In this document: positions 1 through 11,242 of the stretch, one piece after another | Position numbering within the stretch: position 1 is the stretch's first letter | Layout: each line of letters opens with the position of its first letter | Assembly (NCBI RefSeq): GCF_003576645.1 | Contig: NC_044927.1 | Span: 18,165,895-18,229,894, forward strand | DNA from: Ipomoea triloba | Lineage: Eukaryota; Streptophyta; Magnoliopsida; Solanales; Convolvulaceae | Length of the DNA stretch: 64,000 nt | Direction of reading: 5' to 3' | Notes under the pieces: generated by a model | The model's database searches: none | The model's input: the letters and a program-made list of their open reading frames with translations, nothing else | What the model was told of the DNA's origin: nothing | Program-made: the position numbers and the translations under genes

Positions 1-1028
1 TATTATAATTATAACTAAAGAATAATTTTTTTGGCATTAATGTACTATAATTATTCAGCCTTTTTTATATATAATTTTTCTAATATAATTCGTATCTAAT
101 TGATTTTGAGATTAATATATAAATCATTACATTTCAAGATTTTTTTAACTTACCATAATTCATCATTTTTCATTGTATCTCTTGCTTTTTTCAGCCACAA
201 AATTAAAACTCTACCCATAATGATTCTTACTTTTGTTTTCTCAATGAAATAAATGCCTAAAGTACTGCTTAGACAATTAAGGTATGATTGATTCGATTGT
301 ACGGGGTGTTAGGGTTAAAAGATTGAGATAATTTTTTTTGTTTTGTTTTGTTTTTGTTTTTTTTTTTTTGTCGAAAACCATTTTAATGAGCTGCTGTAAA
401 AAAAATATATATTTGGTTTATTTCATTAGACTTTCTATTTATTCATTTATTTATTGTATTTTATTTATTTATTTACTTAGATGACTAAAATAATAGCAAT
501 GATTATCTTTTACATGTATCTATATTAAATGACATATATACAATATATGCGGACTATGCATATTACTGACATATTTTATGTATGTGTAATTTGCATAATT
601 ATGTTAATATTCTAGGCACATTTGATTTATTTAAATTCAAATGTTTTAAAATAATGTTTTATAATATGTTTTTTTGGTAAAATATTGTGACGATCAATAT
701 ATACAAACAATTCAATATTACAAGATAACAAATATTATATTGAGTGATATTTTTACATTAATCACATAATAAAATAACTGTACATGTTCAATATTAGAAT
801 TTTTTTATTATTCTATTTTTAATTTTATTAAATATATAATTTAAAATATTTATCTGTGCATCACACGGGTAATTGAGCAATTATTTGCTTGGATTCAAGC
901 AAGGATAACATTAGAAAACATAATCGATCCAACCATTTTCATCATTTGCACTATATAATATTGATGTTATAATTTATATGATTATATATCGATCTAAATA
1001 TTCTTAAAACATTATAACAAAATTCATT
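1..1028. other. AT-rich non-coding stretch, probably Helitron body
   Basis: No supportable gene. The sequence is strongly AT-rich with poly-T runs near 330-370. An imperfect hairpin (TGTG..CACAC, about 855-868) resembles an older Helitron-type terminus without its CTAG. The stretch ends in a good Helitron 3' terminus at 1029-1056, so much of it is probably Helitron body; no 5' TC end was identified. Confidence 0.4.
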
Positions 1029-1056
1029 CCGTGCAACGCACGGGCGAAAATACTAG
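1029..1056 (+). mobile_element. Helitron 3' terminus
   Basis: A short hairpin (CCGTGC-AAC-GCACGG, 1029-1043) is followed 9 bases later by CTAG (1053-1056) and then T. This is the canonical Helitron 3' end: subterminal hairpin, CTRR, insertion before T. The element lies to the left. No helicase gene is visible, so it is nonautonomous or truncated. Confidence 0.7.
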
Positions 1057-1085
1057 TTGACAAAAAAAAAATGAAAAGTGCAAGT

Positions 1086-1500
1086 ATTGCATGTTGAATA
1101 AAATTACAAGGAGCCCATTCCCTAAAGTTGCTTTAATTAATTCACACTGACTTGTGTAATTTTCAAAGTTATACATCTTTGGGAAATAAAAATTATATGA
1201 TTATTTTTGTTGATGATTGTACTAGATATTGTTATATATATATCCCTTGCATGCCAAAGATGAAGCCTTATATAAATTTAAAACTTATAAGGTTGAAGTT
1301 GAATTACAAACCAATCAACACATTAAAAAGCCATAGAGGAGATGAGTATTATGATCCTCAATTTTTTGAATCCATTAGATTGGTTCATGAAGTTACAACA
1401 CCTTATACTCCACAACAAAATGGAGTGGTTGAAAGAAAAAATAGAGTGCTTAAAGAAATGGTCAATTGTAATTTCACACACTTTATTTCTGATTATTATT
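1086..1500 (+). pseudogene. Ty1/copia integrase fragment
   Basis: The 120-residue frame from 1152 reads as the copia integrase catalytic core: FVDDCTRYCYIY with the first acidic residues, SHRGDEYYD for the second, and PQQNGVVERKNR carrying the Glu. Upstream sequence in other frames resembles the end of the GAG-pre-integrase zinc region. There are no protease, RT or LTRs nearby, so this is an isolated decayed remnant starting just right of a Helitron end. Confidence 0.75.
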
Positions 1501-1514
1501 ACATTTTCCAATAA

Positions 1515-2217
1515 AAGCATCACATTTCTATTTTGACCCGACCCGCCTCACGGATTATAGGAGAGTCACTCTTTCTTATGTATTTAAGTATTATTTTTAT
1601 GAACTTGAGTTCATGATGCAACATGCACCCTGATTTAATTTGCCTACTAAAATATATAACTGGGCAGGAGGGAAAATAGTTGCAATTCCATGGAAGAGGA
1701 AGAGTGTGACAATAAAGTGAGAATTTAAATTCTAGTGTTTGGCTATTGTAAATTTCAATTTCAGTGTTCGGTATTTACGAAAATTAGAAGAGAATAAGTA
1801 ATATAAAGACCAAAATGCCTATTATTATTATTATTGTTATTATTATTATTATTATTATTAAATCTTAAATAACAAGTAAATTTGTGTCAAAATTATAATG
1901 CAATGCAATTGTTATTTGGACACTTTTAATATAAACTTGTATCAATAGAACATATTTTTTTTAAAAGGTAGAACATATTTAATAGCTCTCAAAATTTACT
2001 TAACAATGCAACATATGGACATTCATAATATAATTTGCCTACTAAAATATATAACCCCTAAATATTTGATTATGATTCCAATTACGATATTTGAACCAAA
2101 TGTGCCTAGTATTTTAGGTCCCTTCTCTAACTTTTCATCGAATTACAAGATTATCCATTGATAGGAAAAGGAAGGGGACTCAAATCCTCTCCAAAAAAAC
2201 ATCTTATCCATCATTTC
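1515..2217. other. AT-rich spacer with (ATT)n microsatellite
   Basis: No gene recognised. A (TTA/ATT)n microsatellite lies at about 1819-1861. The rest is AT-rich spacer with no clear family. Confidence 0.5.
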
Positions 2218-2220
2218 TAA

Positions 2221-2541
2221 GAGCATCCCCATCAAGCATTTTGGTGTAGTTTTTGAAGAATGAAGGCTGATGTTGGAAGAGAGAGAAGATGTGAGATCTC
2301 AACTTAAGAACTTGGTTTTTCACATGAAAGTGGGACTCACCAAAAATAAAAGAAATTCGTCACCTTTTGCATGCAAGGCAGCTACGTAGACAACAACATC
2401 CAATCGAGCGTGTGCATTTCCTTTTTCTATGTCAGTGAACTCTTTTTTTTCTTTTTTCATTTTTTTTTTCATTTTTATTCCTCCTTCCCTCCTAGTAACA
2501 CCTAAAAATTTGTGCTAAAGACCTAACTAATGAGGATGCTC
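2221..2541. mobile_element. Tourist-like MITE (PIF/Harbinger)
   Basis: A 321-bp element with inverted ends GAGCATCCCCAT / ATGAGGATGCTC and TAA on both sides (2218-2220, 2542-2544). A 3-bp TAA/TTA target duplication is the hallmark of PIF/Harbinger MITEs. No coding capacity. Confidence 0.7.
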
Positions 2542-2544
2542 TAA

Positions 2545-4080
2545 TTCAGAGTTTCAGACGTTAAACACATCCCAAAACTCTTCCCACTGAAAACATAACA
2601 AATTTTGTTGCTTTCAAGAGGCATCCATAATTCAAAAACACTGTTCATGATTTAAATCTACAGGCACAAATTCAATATGCAAAATCCTCATAGAAAGATA
2701 AGAGAGATGAAATTGCTTGCATACCCACACGGGTGAATGTGTTATACTCCATGATTTAGTACAACTCTGGCCTTGAGGACCTCTTGAGCCACATGGGCCA
2801 TTTACGCTCTTTTAATATAAAAATTTGGAAACGAACTAATGGGACTTTTTAACATTTTACACTCTTTGAAGTGTAATGGAGTTATGGAGGCATAAGGTCT
2901 GAGCTCAAAGATAATTGGCTCATTGGAAAATAATCGAAGGCCATGGGTAAGGGTAAAATTTTTGGGGACTAAAATCAACTGGGAAAAAAAGTCAGGGTCT
3001 GAAAAGATGGGATGGTTCAAGATGTGCTTATTGTGAGCATGTTATTAGTTAAGCTAAAAGCTGCAAAAAAATTGCAAGATTAATTACTTGGGCGGCAAAG
3101 CAACCAACTAGTCCACTTTATCTCTTGTGCAAGTTATTAAAGTGGTAAAAATTGGCCACTTGTGGGGACAATAAATGGGTGGACAGGGTTGATGGAGAAG
3201 GATGTGGGTGGCGACTTATAGTGACATCAACGGGTGGATGAGGTTGATCAAGGCATGACAACCACTCGTTTCATAGGTGGATAAGATTGATCGATGCATG
3301 ATAATCACTCATTTTACGGGGTGCAAACCTTATAAAACGCATCCTTGCCCTCTTCTAATAGCACTATTGTCCTTCAACAACATGACTCACTCTAGATTCT
3401 TGTATTGTCATCACACCTAGGTTCGAATCCTGCAAATATATATCATGTCTTAAGGGATAGAGTTAAAGGCCTTGTTCTTGTTGGGCTTAGATCTTGTTAA
3501 GCCGACATTATCATTTATTTAATTATTTGTAGCCCAGTTGTAAAAATTATTCGGATCTAGTGTCCAATTAATATTATCTTTATTTTTATCTCGTTTTATC
3601 AACATTTCTACCTGACTTTATGATGGGCTTAGTCCCGTAAAAATATAAAACCATTTGTGTAAGAAGTGTTGATTGAAGGAGTATTATGATTTTTTTAAAA
3701 TTATTCGGGTCTAGTGTCCAATTAATATTATCTTTATTTTTAGCTCGTTTTATTAGTCAATCCAATTTTGCTATTATTAGTCACATTCGTGCAACTATTG
3801 AAATTTCTACTGAATAAGTCGATATCCCTTATTCAAAATCAAGTAGGCAAAATTCTACTGAATAAGTCGATATCCCTTATCAATTATATTTCTGTTACTA
3901 ATGCCAATGTTTTATAAAACTGTTCGGATATACGGATATTTGACCTAGGGACAACAGATCACATTAATTATTATTTGCATTACTTTGATGAATATAATGT
4001 CATACAAGGAAATGTACGTGGTAAAGTTGCCAAATAGAGAAAAAGCAAGTGTTACTCATGTTGGGAAAATAAAACTCTGA
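2545..4080. other. Non-coding region with short direct repeats
   Basis: No gene supported; the 72-residue minus frame at 2802-3020 has no recognisable domain. A ~58-bp segment at about 3542-3600 recurs at 3696-3754. A 27-bp segment containing AATAAGTCGATATCCC recurs at 3805 and 3854. A pol III B-box-like GGTTCGAATCC occurs at 3420 but without a convincing A box. Confidence 0.45.
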
Positions 4081-4445
4081 AAATCTTTAGCCAAAATGTA
4101 TTTTCTTTGGCACAAGTTGAGACCAACATATGACCCGGTTGCTTCAATGTCTAAAAAGTAACTAGGGTCACCAAGGTCTTTAATTCTGAAAGTGAAATCC
4201 GAATATATCTTTTATTGGACTGAGGGCTTGCTTGCAATGATGATATCATCAACGTAAACAAGCAGTGCAACAATGGAAGTAGCAATAGCCTTAGTGAATT
4301 CTTACCCTGTGTAAAACCAATTTGCAACAAAGCACCTGTTAATTTGGCGATCTCAAAAGTCTGCAAACTTAATTAGGTTTGTCACAATGAAATGCTAAGT
4401 TAATGAATGTGCCATCCCTTTGCTGTCACTATTTGCTAAGAAAGT
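4081..4445 (-). pseudogene. Copia reverse transcriptase remnant
   Basis: On the minus strand about 4236-4257 encodes the RT active-site motif YVDDIII in a copia-like context; flanking frames are shifted. This is the distal half of the decayed copia whose integrase lies at 5137-6480. The two halves are separated by the Cassandra insertion. Confidence 0.65.
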
Positions 4446-4693
4446 TGATGGATCTCAGCGCTGCACTATGCTTACTTCTCAGTGGGTCACCTATCATATA
4501 ATTGTTGTAAGTCAAGCACGCTTAATCACATAGAGTTTTTTTTGACTATTTGGTTGTCATATCCTACTTACAACCAATTGGTGATAAGTAAGTGGACATT
4601 AACCATCTAAGCACATCTCTCCATGATAAGCCACAACGCTACGTCTCAAATAGAGCATGGGCTAAACTCGACCAACCCGGTCGACGGCCAACA
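4446..4693 (-). repeat. Cassandra 3' LTR (5S-like)
   Basis: Left repeat of the TRIM, the 3' LTR in element orientation. It keeps the better 5S-like match (TTAAGCGTGCTTG on the minus strand, near 4508-4530) and is about 248 bp. Confidence 0.78.
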
Positions 4694-4889
4694 ATCTCCC
4701 TCACAGTACATGCCACAATCTTTGATCACAAAGCTTAGCAACATGCCTGATTCAGTCCTTAGCCTCTACGCTCACTAATCCCTCTCCCAGGAGGCTCAAC
4801 CTACTCCCACATCCCATCCGAGACTGGACTCAGCTTTCACCTCGCTACCGATTTGAACGTTAACCTCTGACCTCAGCTTTGGTACCAAT

Positions 4890-5131
4890 TGATGGATCTC
4901 AATGATGCACTATGCTTACATTCCAGTGGGTCACCCATCTTGTGACTATTGTAAGTCAAGCACACTTAATCACAGGTTCTTTGCCTATCTGGTTTGCATA
5001 TCTTACTTAAAACCAATTTGTGATAAGTAGGTAGACATTAATCATTTAACCTCATCCCTCCATGATAAGCCACAATGCCACTATTGAATCGAGCAGGGGT
5101 TGAACTTGGCCAACCCGGCTGACACCCAACA
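4890..5131 (-). repeat. Cassandra 5' LTR
   Basis: Right repeat of the TRIM, about 242 bp, the 5' LTR in element orientation. The 5S-like segment carries a C-to-T change (TTAAGTGTGCTTG) but retains GATGGGTGACC. The two LTRs differ at many sites, so the insertion is not recent. Confidence 0.78.
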
Positions 5132-5136
5132 AAAGT

Positions 5137-6480
5137 TTTAATAGTTTTTATCCTTGCCACATGGAATATTTTCTCAATGTTGTCTACACCCAACTGTTAA
5201 GTGTAGCCTTTGGTTATCAACCTTGCTTCTTGTTTTTCCATTGAGCTATATGTCTTATATTTAATCTTGTACACCTATTTGAAGCCAATTTGTTTCTTTC
5301 TAGTAGGTAAGTCAATAAAAATCCTATGTTTTATTATCATGGAGATCAGAGCTTGAATCTTAACATTCAATGCTTCTTTCTAATAATCAAATTTTACAGC
5401 TTCATTGTAGGTCTTGGGCTAAAAATTAGAAGATATAGCAATGGATAAAATATTGTGTGGAAGAGACATTTAGTCATAAGATATTACAAAGTTAAAAAGT
5501 ATGGAGATGATCTTTTATGCACGAAAAAAAATTCACAATAGTAGTCTTGGAGCCTTACAAGAATTGACATCGTTCTCAATTACCTCCTAAGTTGTTCAAT
5601 AGGAGGATTATTCATCACTTCATTATCATATCAGTAGATGGATCCTAAGTTGGAATGGATAAACCATTATCTGTAGGAGCAGATAAACTATTATTAGGAG
5701 TAATCCTTATGTATGGAGAGACTTATATGGGATTGTAGGTGTGGGATGAAAGCCACAATCATCTGAAAAAGATACCAGTGGTAGATAAACATCAGTTGAA
5801 TCAAACGATTGTCTATCCAACCTTGTTGTAAAATCATTCTCCTTAATTAAAAGGAAACACATGTTCATAGAAACATGCATCTCTAGAAATGAAGGTTGAG
5901 TTATCTTGAATATCATACAAACTGTACCCTTTCAAATTAGTAGGGAAACCTATAAAGATACACTTTTTTCCCCTAGTTGCAAATTTGTGTATTGTTTGAG
6001 GTAATGTAGAACAAAGCATAAACATCCAAACACTCTTAAGTGGTTGCAATAAATTGTCTTGCCAAATAACCTTTCAAAGGCAGTGTCTCATCCAATAACA
6101 TGTTAGGGTAGCTTGTTAATCAAATAAGTTGCATAGAGGACACAATGTTCCCAAAACTCCAAAGAAAGACAAGCCTGAAATCTTAGAGCCCTTGCTATAC
6201 TCAACGCATGCTGATGTGGAGTATTAACCCAAGATTTTGGTGTATGATACCTTTTTCTAAAAAGAATTCAATCATGTTAAATTTACATCCATTGTCACTT
6301 CTAATCACTTTCATCTCTGCAAAGTTCTTAGTAGTGCCATAATTATGAAAAACTTTAAGTCTTGGTTTCTGATTTGGAAGTAATTAAGTGTAGCCAAGTG
6401 GACTTGCTATCATTGTCAATTATAGTCTAAAAAATTAATGTTCCCCTTGCAAGTAACAAAGATGAAAATGACATTATATA
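5137..6480 (-). pseudogene. Copia integrase remnant
   Basis: Minus-strand frames show the integrase core VIRSDNG (near 6285-6305, second catalytic Asp) and then, at about 5843-6049, the integrase C-terminal stretch with CIFIGFPTNLKGY, which matches the copia motif preceding RT. Frameshifts and stops occur throughout. Together with 4081-4445 it is one dead copia split by Cassandra. Confidence 0.75.
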
Positions 6481-6920
6481 TCAACACGTAATAGCTCAAA
6501 ACAAGTAGACAGTAACAGAGCAGAAGCACTAACATATATGGAATGAACTTCTGTTATGTTTAGCTAAATGGTATATTTCACACATCAAATTTCAATTATT
6601 TGAGGGGTGTTGAATTCCTTGCAATAAATGTATTTTTTTAACAGGGAAATGCATATCCCAATCTTCGGTGCAAAGTTTTTACACTAGCAACAGTATAGTG
6701 CATCTTAATAAAAGCTAAGAAGTAAAAATTTCTTTATTAATGGACTCATTAAGTGAATTAAGCCTCTTTTCTCTAAGGAAAACTAGTCTGTCTTCATAAC
6801 ACAAGCTTCCTTAATTAAACACTCATTAGCCAATACAAATAAACTGCAGTTTGAATGTTTAGTTATTCTGCTAGTAATTACTATTCTTCCAGTGTAATTA
6901 GTATGGTAATCTATCTCTCC

Positions 6921-6968
<48 letters not shown>

Positions 6969-7140
6969 GATCATGTGAAATTTGATCCTTAGGTGAGAAA
7001 TAAGATGCAATTTAGTCCATTAGATTTGATTTTAATAGATGATCTAGGCCATTCAATTTAAAACATATGCATTAAGTAAATTACCCTATTATTAACGTTG
7101 AAGGTTATTATTGTCATTTAACCAATGCACTACCTTTCTC
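6481..7140. other. Spacer with CT/AT microsatellite
   Basis: No gene recognised. A compound (CT)n(AT)n microsatellite spans about 6916-6968. The flanks are AT-rich and unclassified. Confidence 0.5.
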
Positions 7141-7177
7141 GCTTCTCCACTAAACGCACTACGACGAAGTTCTCGTT

Positions 7178-7468
7178 GTGTTTCTATTGAGTAACGAACG
7201 CTCCGGCGAGAAGGTGAAGAAGAAGGCGACGAATTCAGGCGAAAGCGAGGAATTGAAGGATTATATTTCAGGCTACGACGAAGTGCACTTTGTGTTTGTA
7301 TTGATCAACGAACGCTCCGGCGAGAAGGTGAAGAAGAAGGCGACGAATTCAGGCGAAAGTGAGGAATTGAAGGATCATCTTTCAGCCGAAGTTGACGAGG
7401 ACGACGAGGATGACGAGGACAATGGCGGCGGCGGACGATTCATCACCAGACCTTCAACGTGTTGTTAA
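7178..7468 (+). CDS. Unknown small ORF with two 38-residue repeats
   Basis: A 96-codon frame, GC-richer than its surroundings. A 114-bp unit is tandemly repeated (from 7193 and from 7307), giving two copies of a lysine/glutamate-rich block around NERSGEKVKKKATNSGE. It is followed by an acidic run (DEDDEDDEDN) and glycines. I recognise no domain. No promoter or partner exon is evident. It may be a captured or broken exon of a host gene, or a coincidental frame. Confidence 0.3.
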   Translation: MFLLSNERSGEKVKKKATNSGESEELKDYISGYDEVHFVFVLINERSGEKVKKKATNSGESEELKDHLSAEVDEDDEDDEDNGGGGRFITRPSTCC

Positions 7469-7678
7469 TAGGCGAGGTAAATTTCTAATGAAAATGTATT
7501 GCATGTTTTTCATTGTTTGATGTTAGTTTGTGATTTTAAATTCTGGATGATTTAGGTTCATATTATTTTAGTGTTTGTGTTGTATTGTATCTAAGATCTT
7601 CAACTCTTATGGCTATTATTGTTCATAATCACTAGCATTCGACAGAACTCACATTATTTTGCATAATCAATTGTAGCG

Positions 7679-9505
7679 TGTTGGTCCCGAATGGGTGGTG
7701 AAAAGTCTAGAGGGGGGGGGGGTGAATAGACTTTTCAAGCAAATTAAAAATTAATAACACTTTAACTAAAATAATTTCAAGTGAATAAATTCAACTTGAA
7801 ATGCACAGCGGAATAATGTACGTAAAGTGCTATAATTAAAACTCAGTGATAGAGAGGAGATACATCACATGCAATACGATAGAAATACTTGGAATAGCTC
7901 AAATATGATATATAATAGATTTGGCTTGCATGCAGACGTAGGAGATAACAGAAATTGGTAAACCCAGATAAGAGGGAATAGTGATGAATAGTGCCTGGGT
8001 CTTGAAAATATTATGAATGCAGGAAATTAGCAAAACCAAATAAGCAAGTTGTAGAGATTAGGAATATTAAATGGATTTCACAAATATGAATCTTGCAAAT
8101 CAGTGTGTGTACGTGCAAGCAGATATTATGTGTACAGAGCAAAACATATATGGGCAGTAAGTAAATGAGAGAGAGATTTTTTAAGTGGTTCGGCCAAACC
8201 CAGCCTACGTCCACTCTACTCCTTTCACTATCTTCAATCACCCAGATACAATAGTGAACACCAAGTGCCAACCCAGCACTTCTATCTACACCTAGTAGAT
8301 ATTGAGTATTTCGCACAAAGCTATACTCCTACACCAACGAGTGTCTCGCACAAAGCTACACTCCCCAGGGTTTTCACAAGCTCCTCTTGTTACTCAGCCC
8401 TCTGTCTACACCCCGTAGAAATTTTGATACAAGGTAGAAAAAGAAAATATTTTTCTACAACTCTCAGGAACTAAAGATATGGATTTTTGGTTTTTCGGAT
8501 TTTTCTTGCTTTGCTATTCTCAGATGTATCACGCTACTTTTCTTGCCTATCACTTGTATATCTCTGTCTTTCTTTTCTTGCTCAAGTGTCCCGTATTTAT
8601 AGCTGATGAAAGAATTAATCCGTTGGAAAAATTAATTCTTTATTGTTGCTCTCATGTGCTGATTGCAGTCTTCATGTGGTTTAGGTAGTGTAGTCTTCAT
8701 GTGGTTTAGGTAGTGTTCTGAGTTGTATTTCCGTTGTTTGTATTTCTTCAGACTTCTTCCTTTTGTCTTTGCATCTCCAGATATTCCTCCTCCAACTTTT
8801 CCTTTCTGGCCGAAAGGCCTTCTTTAATAAGGAAAGGCCTTCTTTCTTTAATAACTTAGAATAATTAGTGTAGTGTAGTGTAGTATGCTTCTTTAATAAC
8901 TTAGAATAATTAGTGTAGTGTAGTGTAGTGTAGTATTTGGAGCAACAATTAATTGTGTAGTGTAGTATTATTCCTTGTAGATAGATTTTGACAGCTTCTC
9001 ATTGTTCCTGATATTCCTCTACCTTTGAATATAATATTCCTCCACTTCTTCCACTTGCACTTATTCTTTATTCCACATATAGCTGGCAAAATTCATTCCC
9101 CTAGGATTCGAACACAGGACCATCTACCACATTAACCAAGTTCATCACCAGTGAACCATTCGAATTTGTTGGTAACTTTACTGCAAATAATTTATAAGTA
9201 CGAATATTCTGGAGGTCTCTAGTTTTCATAAAATCTGTGGCTAGGAGGGTTCGAACCATGGACTTCTTACCAACCTTACATGTCTCCTATCATCTCTACT
9301 ACTTCACCCTTTGGTTATTCCTTGTGCTCCAATTAAATTTAAGCTCCGTCGGATTCGAACAAAGTTCCTTCATTCTCCAAGAATTCTTTCAAGTAGACTC
9401 CTTGACTCTTTTAGGTACATATCTGTACGAAATTTGTGGCTTTCTAATTTTCAAACTAAAATACATTTTTGACTCATCAAAATCTAATTACAAATATTCT
9501 TAACA
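7679..9505 (-). repeat. 3' LTR of Sirevirus-type copia
   Basis: Bounded by TG (7679) and CA (9505). The right edge abuts a purine-tract complement (TTTCTCCCTTTTTGATGATG, 9508 onward), the usual position of the polypurine tract before a 3' LTR, so the element runs on the minus strand. At 1827 bp it is long, as in Sireviruses. The part 7943-8775 is nearly identical to 16556-17384, the partial 5' LTR. Internal short duplications include a 24-bp CTTCATGTGG unit near 8671-8715 and TAGTG runs near 8870-8960. The 101- and 69-codon frames inside it have no recognisable domain. Confidence 0.75.
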
Positions 9506-10040
9506 ATTTCTCCCTTTTTGATGATGCCAAAACCTATACTCAATCATTTGGCTTAGTCTTTTGAAAAATATAAACTTAAAAAAATTTCATTTTATTTCGA
9601 CTAGCCATAGATGAGTTTAACAATGATTTTTGACCTAGAAGAATCGTTTTCAAACAAAAAAAAAAAATAATAATAAAATTCCTACATGCATTATTGAGAC
9701 TAGTTTAATTCATTTTGAAAAATTTCTCAATCATGCATTTTTACAAACTAAATCAAAAACAATTCTTCACACCAAAAATTAAAATAACTTGTAATGAATA
9801 ACTCCTTCCCCCTATGTATATGCCAAGAATAAATAAAGAACATGTATACCAAATATTTACCTCTTTGCGATCCTTTTTTAGACTTCTTTTGCACCAAATG
9901 ACTGTCATTCTTTTCCCCCTTTTTGTCATCATCAAAGAAACGCTGGATATGAATGAAATCCTTGCTCTTGAATCATTTGCGCCATGGTGCATTTGCTTGC
10001 TTGTGCCACAAGTTAGCAAAAATTGAGTATTCCACAAAAT
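9506..10040 (-). mobile_element. Sirevirus polypurine tract and 3' internal tail
   Basis: Directly next to the LTR the minus strand reads GATGCCAAAAAGGGAGAA-like purine sequence. Near 9905-9925 a second minus-strand stretch encodes DDKKGE-like codons next to a G-run, typical of the tail between pol and the 3' LTR of Sireviruses. No intact ORF. The retroelement identity fades out near 10040, where the RKD promoter region starts. Confidence 0.55.
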
Positions 10041-10244
10041 AGGATACGAGACCCTAATAATAGGATCAACCTAACCATTTCACAATAAGGCATAGCCCCG
10101 ATAGATCACTGTTCCCTTGTGATAAAAATGATTGAAAACCGCAATGGACGAGAACAGTAAGAGGTGATAATTAATATCTTTCGACAGTACGACCTCCCTT
10201 GAAACCCTCAATTTGTTTGAACAATTTTCACACGATCTCCTTTG

Positions 10245-10252
10245 CTATAAAA
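10245..10252 (+). promoter_or_regulatory. Candidate TATA box of the RKD-like gene
   Basis: CTATAAAA lies 54 bases before the chosen ATG at 10306, giving a short predicted 5' UTR of roughly 25-30 bases. This supports transcription on the plus strand, opposite to the retroelement. Confidence 0.45.
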
Positions 10253-10305
10253 TCACCATTCGTCGTTCCATCAATCTCCTTAATTTTATAGCTTACATAA
10301 AAGAA

Positions 10306-11242
10306 ATGGCAAATACGACATATCCCTCATCTTCGGATAACTCTTCCTTTTGGGATGACATTATCGTATCACCGTTAAGAGATAGTGCACAAAGTATAGA
10401 TTTTACTGCTGTCGAAAATTTTGAGAATGCTTCACCAGAGTCGAAAGAGATAATTGCTTCACCGGGTACAGATGTCGTGGCTATTGATCAAGGTGCTGCT
10501 GTAGTAGTGGAGGAAGATAATACCACTGCAACGCTAGATGTAGCAGCTATGAATGCAAGTGTATTTCGTGGGAGAAAGAGAACTAGAAGAACATTTTGTG
10601 ATACTACCACACTAACTTTTGAAAAATTTTCTGAATATTTTTATCTGCCTTCTGAACAAGCTGCAGAGGAATTGCAGGTTGGGCGCGAAGTTTTTAATAA
10701 AAAGTGTAGGGAAGTGGGAATTTCCTACTGGCCTTATCGAAAACTCGTGAGTCTGGACAGATTATTGGCAAAAGTTCAGGTAATTTCTATATTCCTATAT
10801 CTTTTTCAACTTAACATTTTCGAAGGGGGTTTAACAATGTGTGATATAGGAATTTGGTGAAATCAAGGGTCAAGCTGAACTGCAAAGGACAATTAAGGGG
10901 CTAGAGGATGAGAGGGATGCAATACTTCAAAATCCAAATTTAGACTTGACTGAAGCAACAGTGAGGCTTAGAGACAAATGTGACAGGAATAGTTCCAGAA
11001 AGAGAAGGTATATAGATCCAGCAGCTTTTCCTTCTACTACTCCTGGAAGTTCATCACAAGCTCCTATAATTCCTGATTTTCCTGAATTAGCACCGAAAGC
11101 TTTTCCTTCCACTACTCCTGGGAGTTCATCACAAACTCCTATATTTCCTGATATTCCTGAATTGGCACCAGAAGAAATACAAGAAGTACTTGCTTGGCTA
11201 GATGAGGATGTTCCTCCTCCCAAAAATATTAGTGACAAATAA
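10306..11242 (+). CDS. RKD-like: RKD-like RWP-RK transcription factor, two exons
   Basis: Two exons, 10306-10779 and 10850-11242, joined in phase 0 across a 70-bp GT..AG intron, give 288 residues. I chose ATG 10306 (MANTTYPSS) because it follows a TATA box and the upstream in-frame ATG (10213) would lie before it. An acidic Ser/Asp-rich N-terminus (1-90) and a basic GRKRTRR patch (~99-105) precede the RWP-RK domain (~112-152), which contains LTFEKFSEYFYLP and ends SYWPYRKLVSLDRL. Arg of the canonical RWPYRK is Tyr here. Then come a coiled-coil-like stretch (160-185), the family-typical DLTEATVRLRDKC block, and two tandem 25-residue Pro/Ser repeats. RKD proteins are nuclear DNA-binding regulators of egg-cell and gametophyte identity. 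The frame is open throughout. It sits between a Sirevirus 3' LTR and a truncated pol, so expression is uncertain. Confidence 0.8.
11024..11173 (+). repeat. 75-bp tandem repeat in RKD C-terminus
   Basis: Two in-frame 75-bp copies (11024-11098, 11099-11173) encode AFPSTTPGSSSQ..P..PELAP twice. The copies differ at several bases, so they are not an assembly copy. Confidence 0.8.

Larger units (their letters stand above)
4446..5131 (-). mobile_element. Cassandra-type TRIM retrotransposon, complete
   Basis: Two ~245-bp direct repeats (4446-4693 and 4890-5131) begin TGATGG and end CCAACA, read TG..CA, and are flanked by AAAGT on both sides (4441-4445, 5132-5136). On the minus strand the internal region starts with a near match to the initiator-tRNA-Met primer site (TGGTACCAAAGC against TGGTATCAGAGC, at about 4876-4887) and ends in a purine tract (GTGAGGGAGATTG). 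The minus-strand LTRs contain TTAAGCGTGCTTG and, further on, GGTGACC, matching the 3' half of plant 5S rRNA including the internal promoter. That is the defining feature of Cassandra. No coding capacity, so it depends on enzymes from other elements. Confidence 0.82.

Noticed and set aside
3402..3440. tRNA or SINE (B-box-like GGTTCGAATCC)
   Set aside because: No A box at the right distance, no cloverleaf and no poly-A tail or target duplication found.
4151..4366. 71-codon minus ORF as an independent gene
   Set aside because: It is an alternative frame of the decayed copia RT.
8011..8688. 101- and 69-codon ORFs repeated at 16632, 17099, 18289 and 18756
   Set aside because: They lie inside the Sirevirus LTR and its copies, have no domain, and recur only because the LTR recurs.
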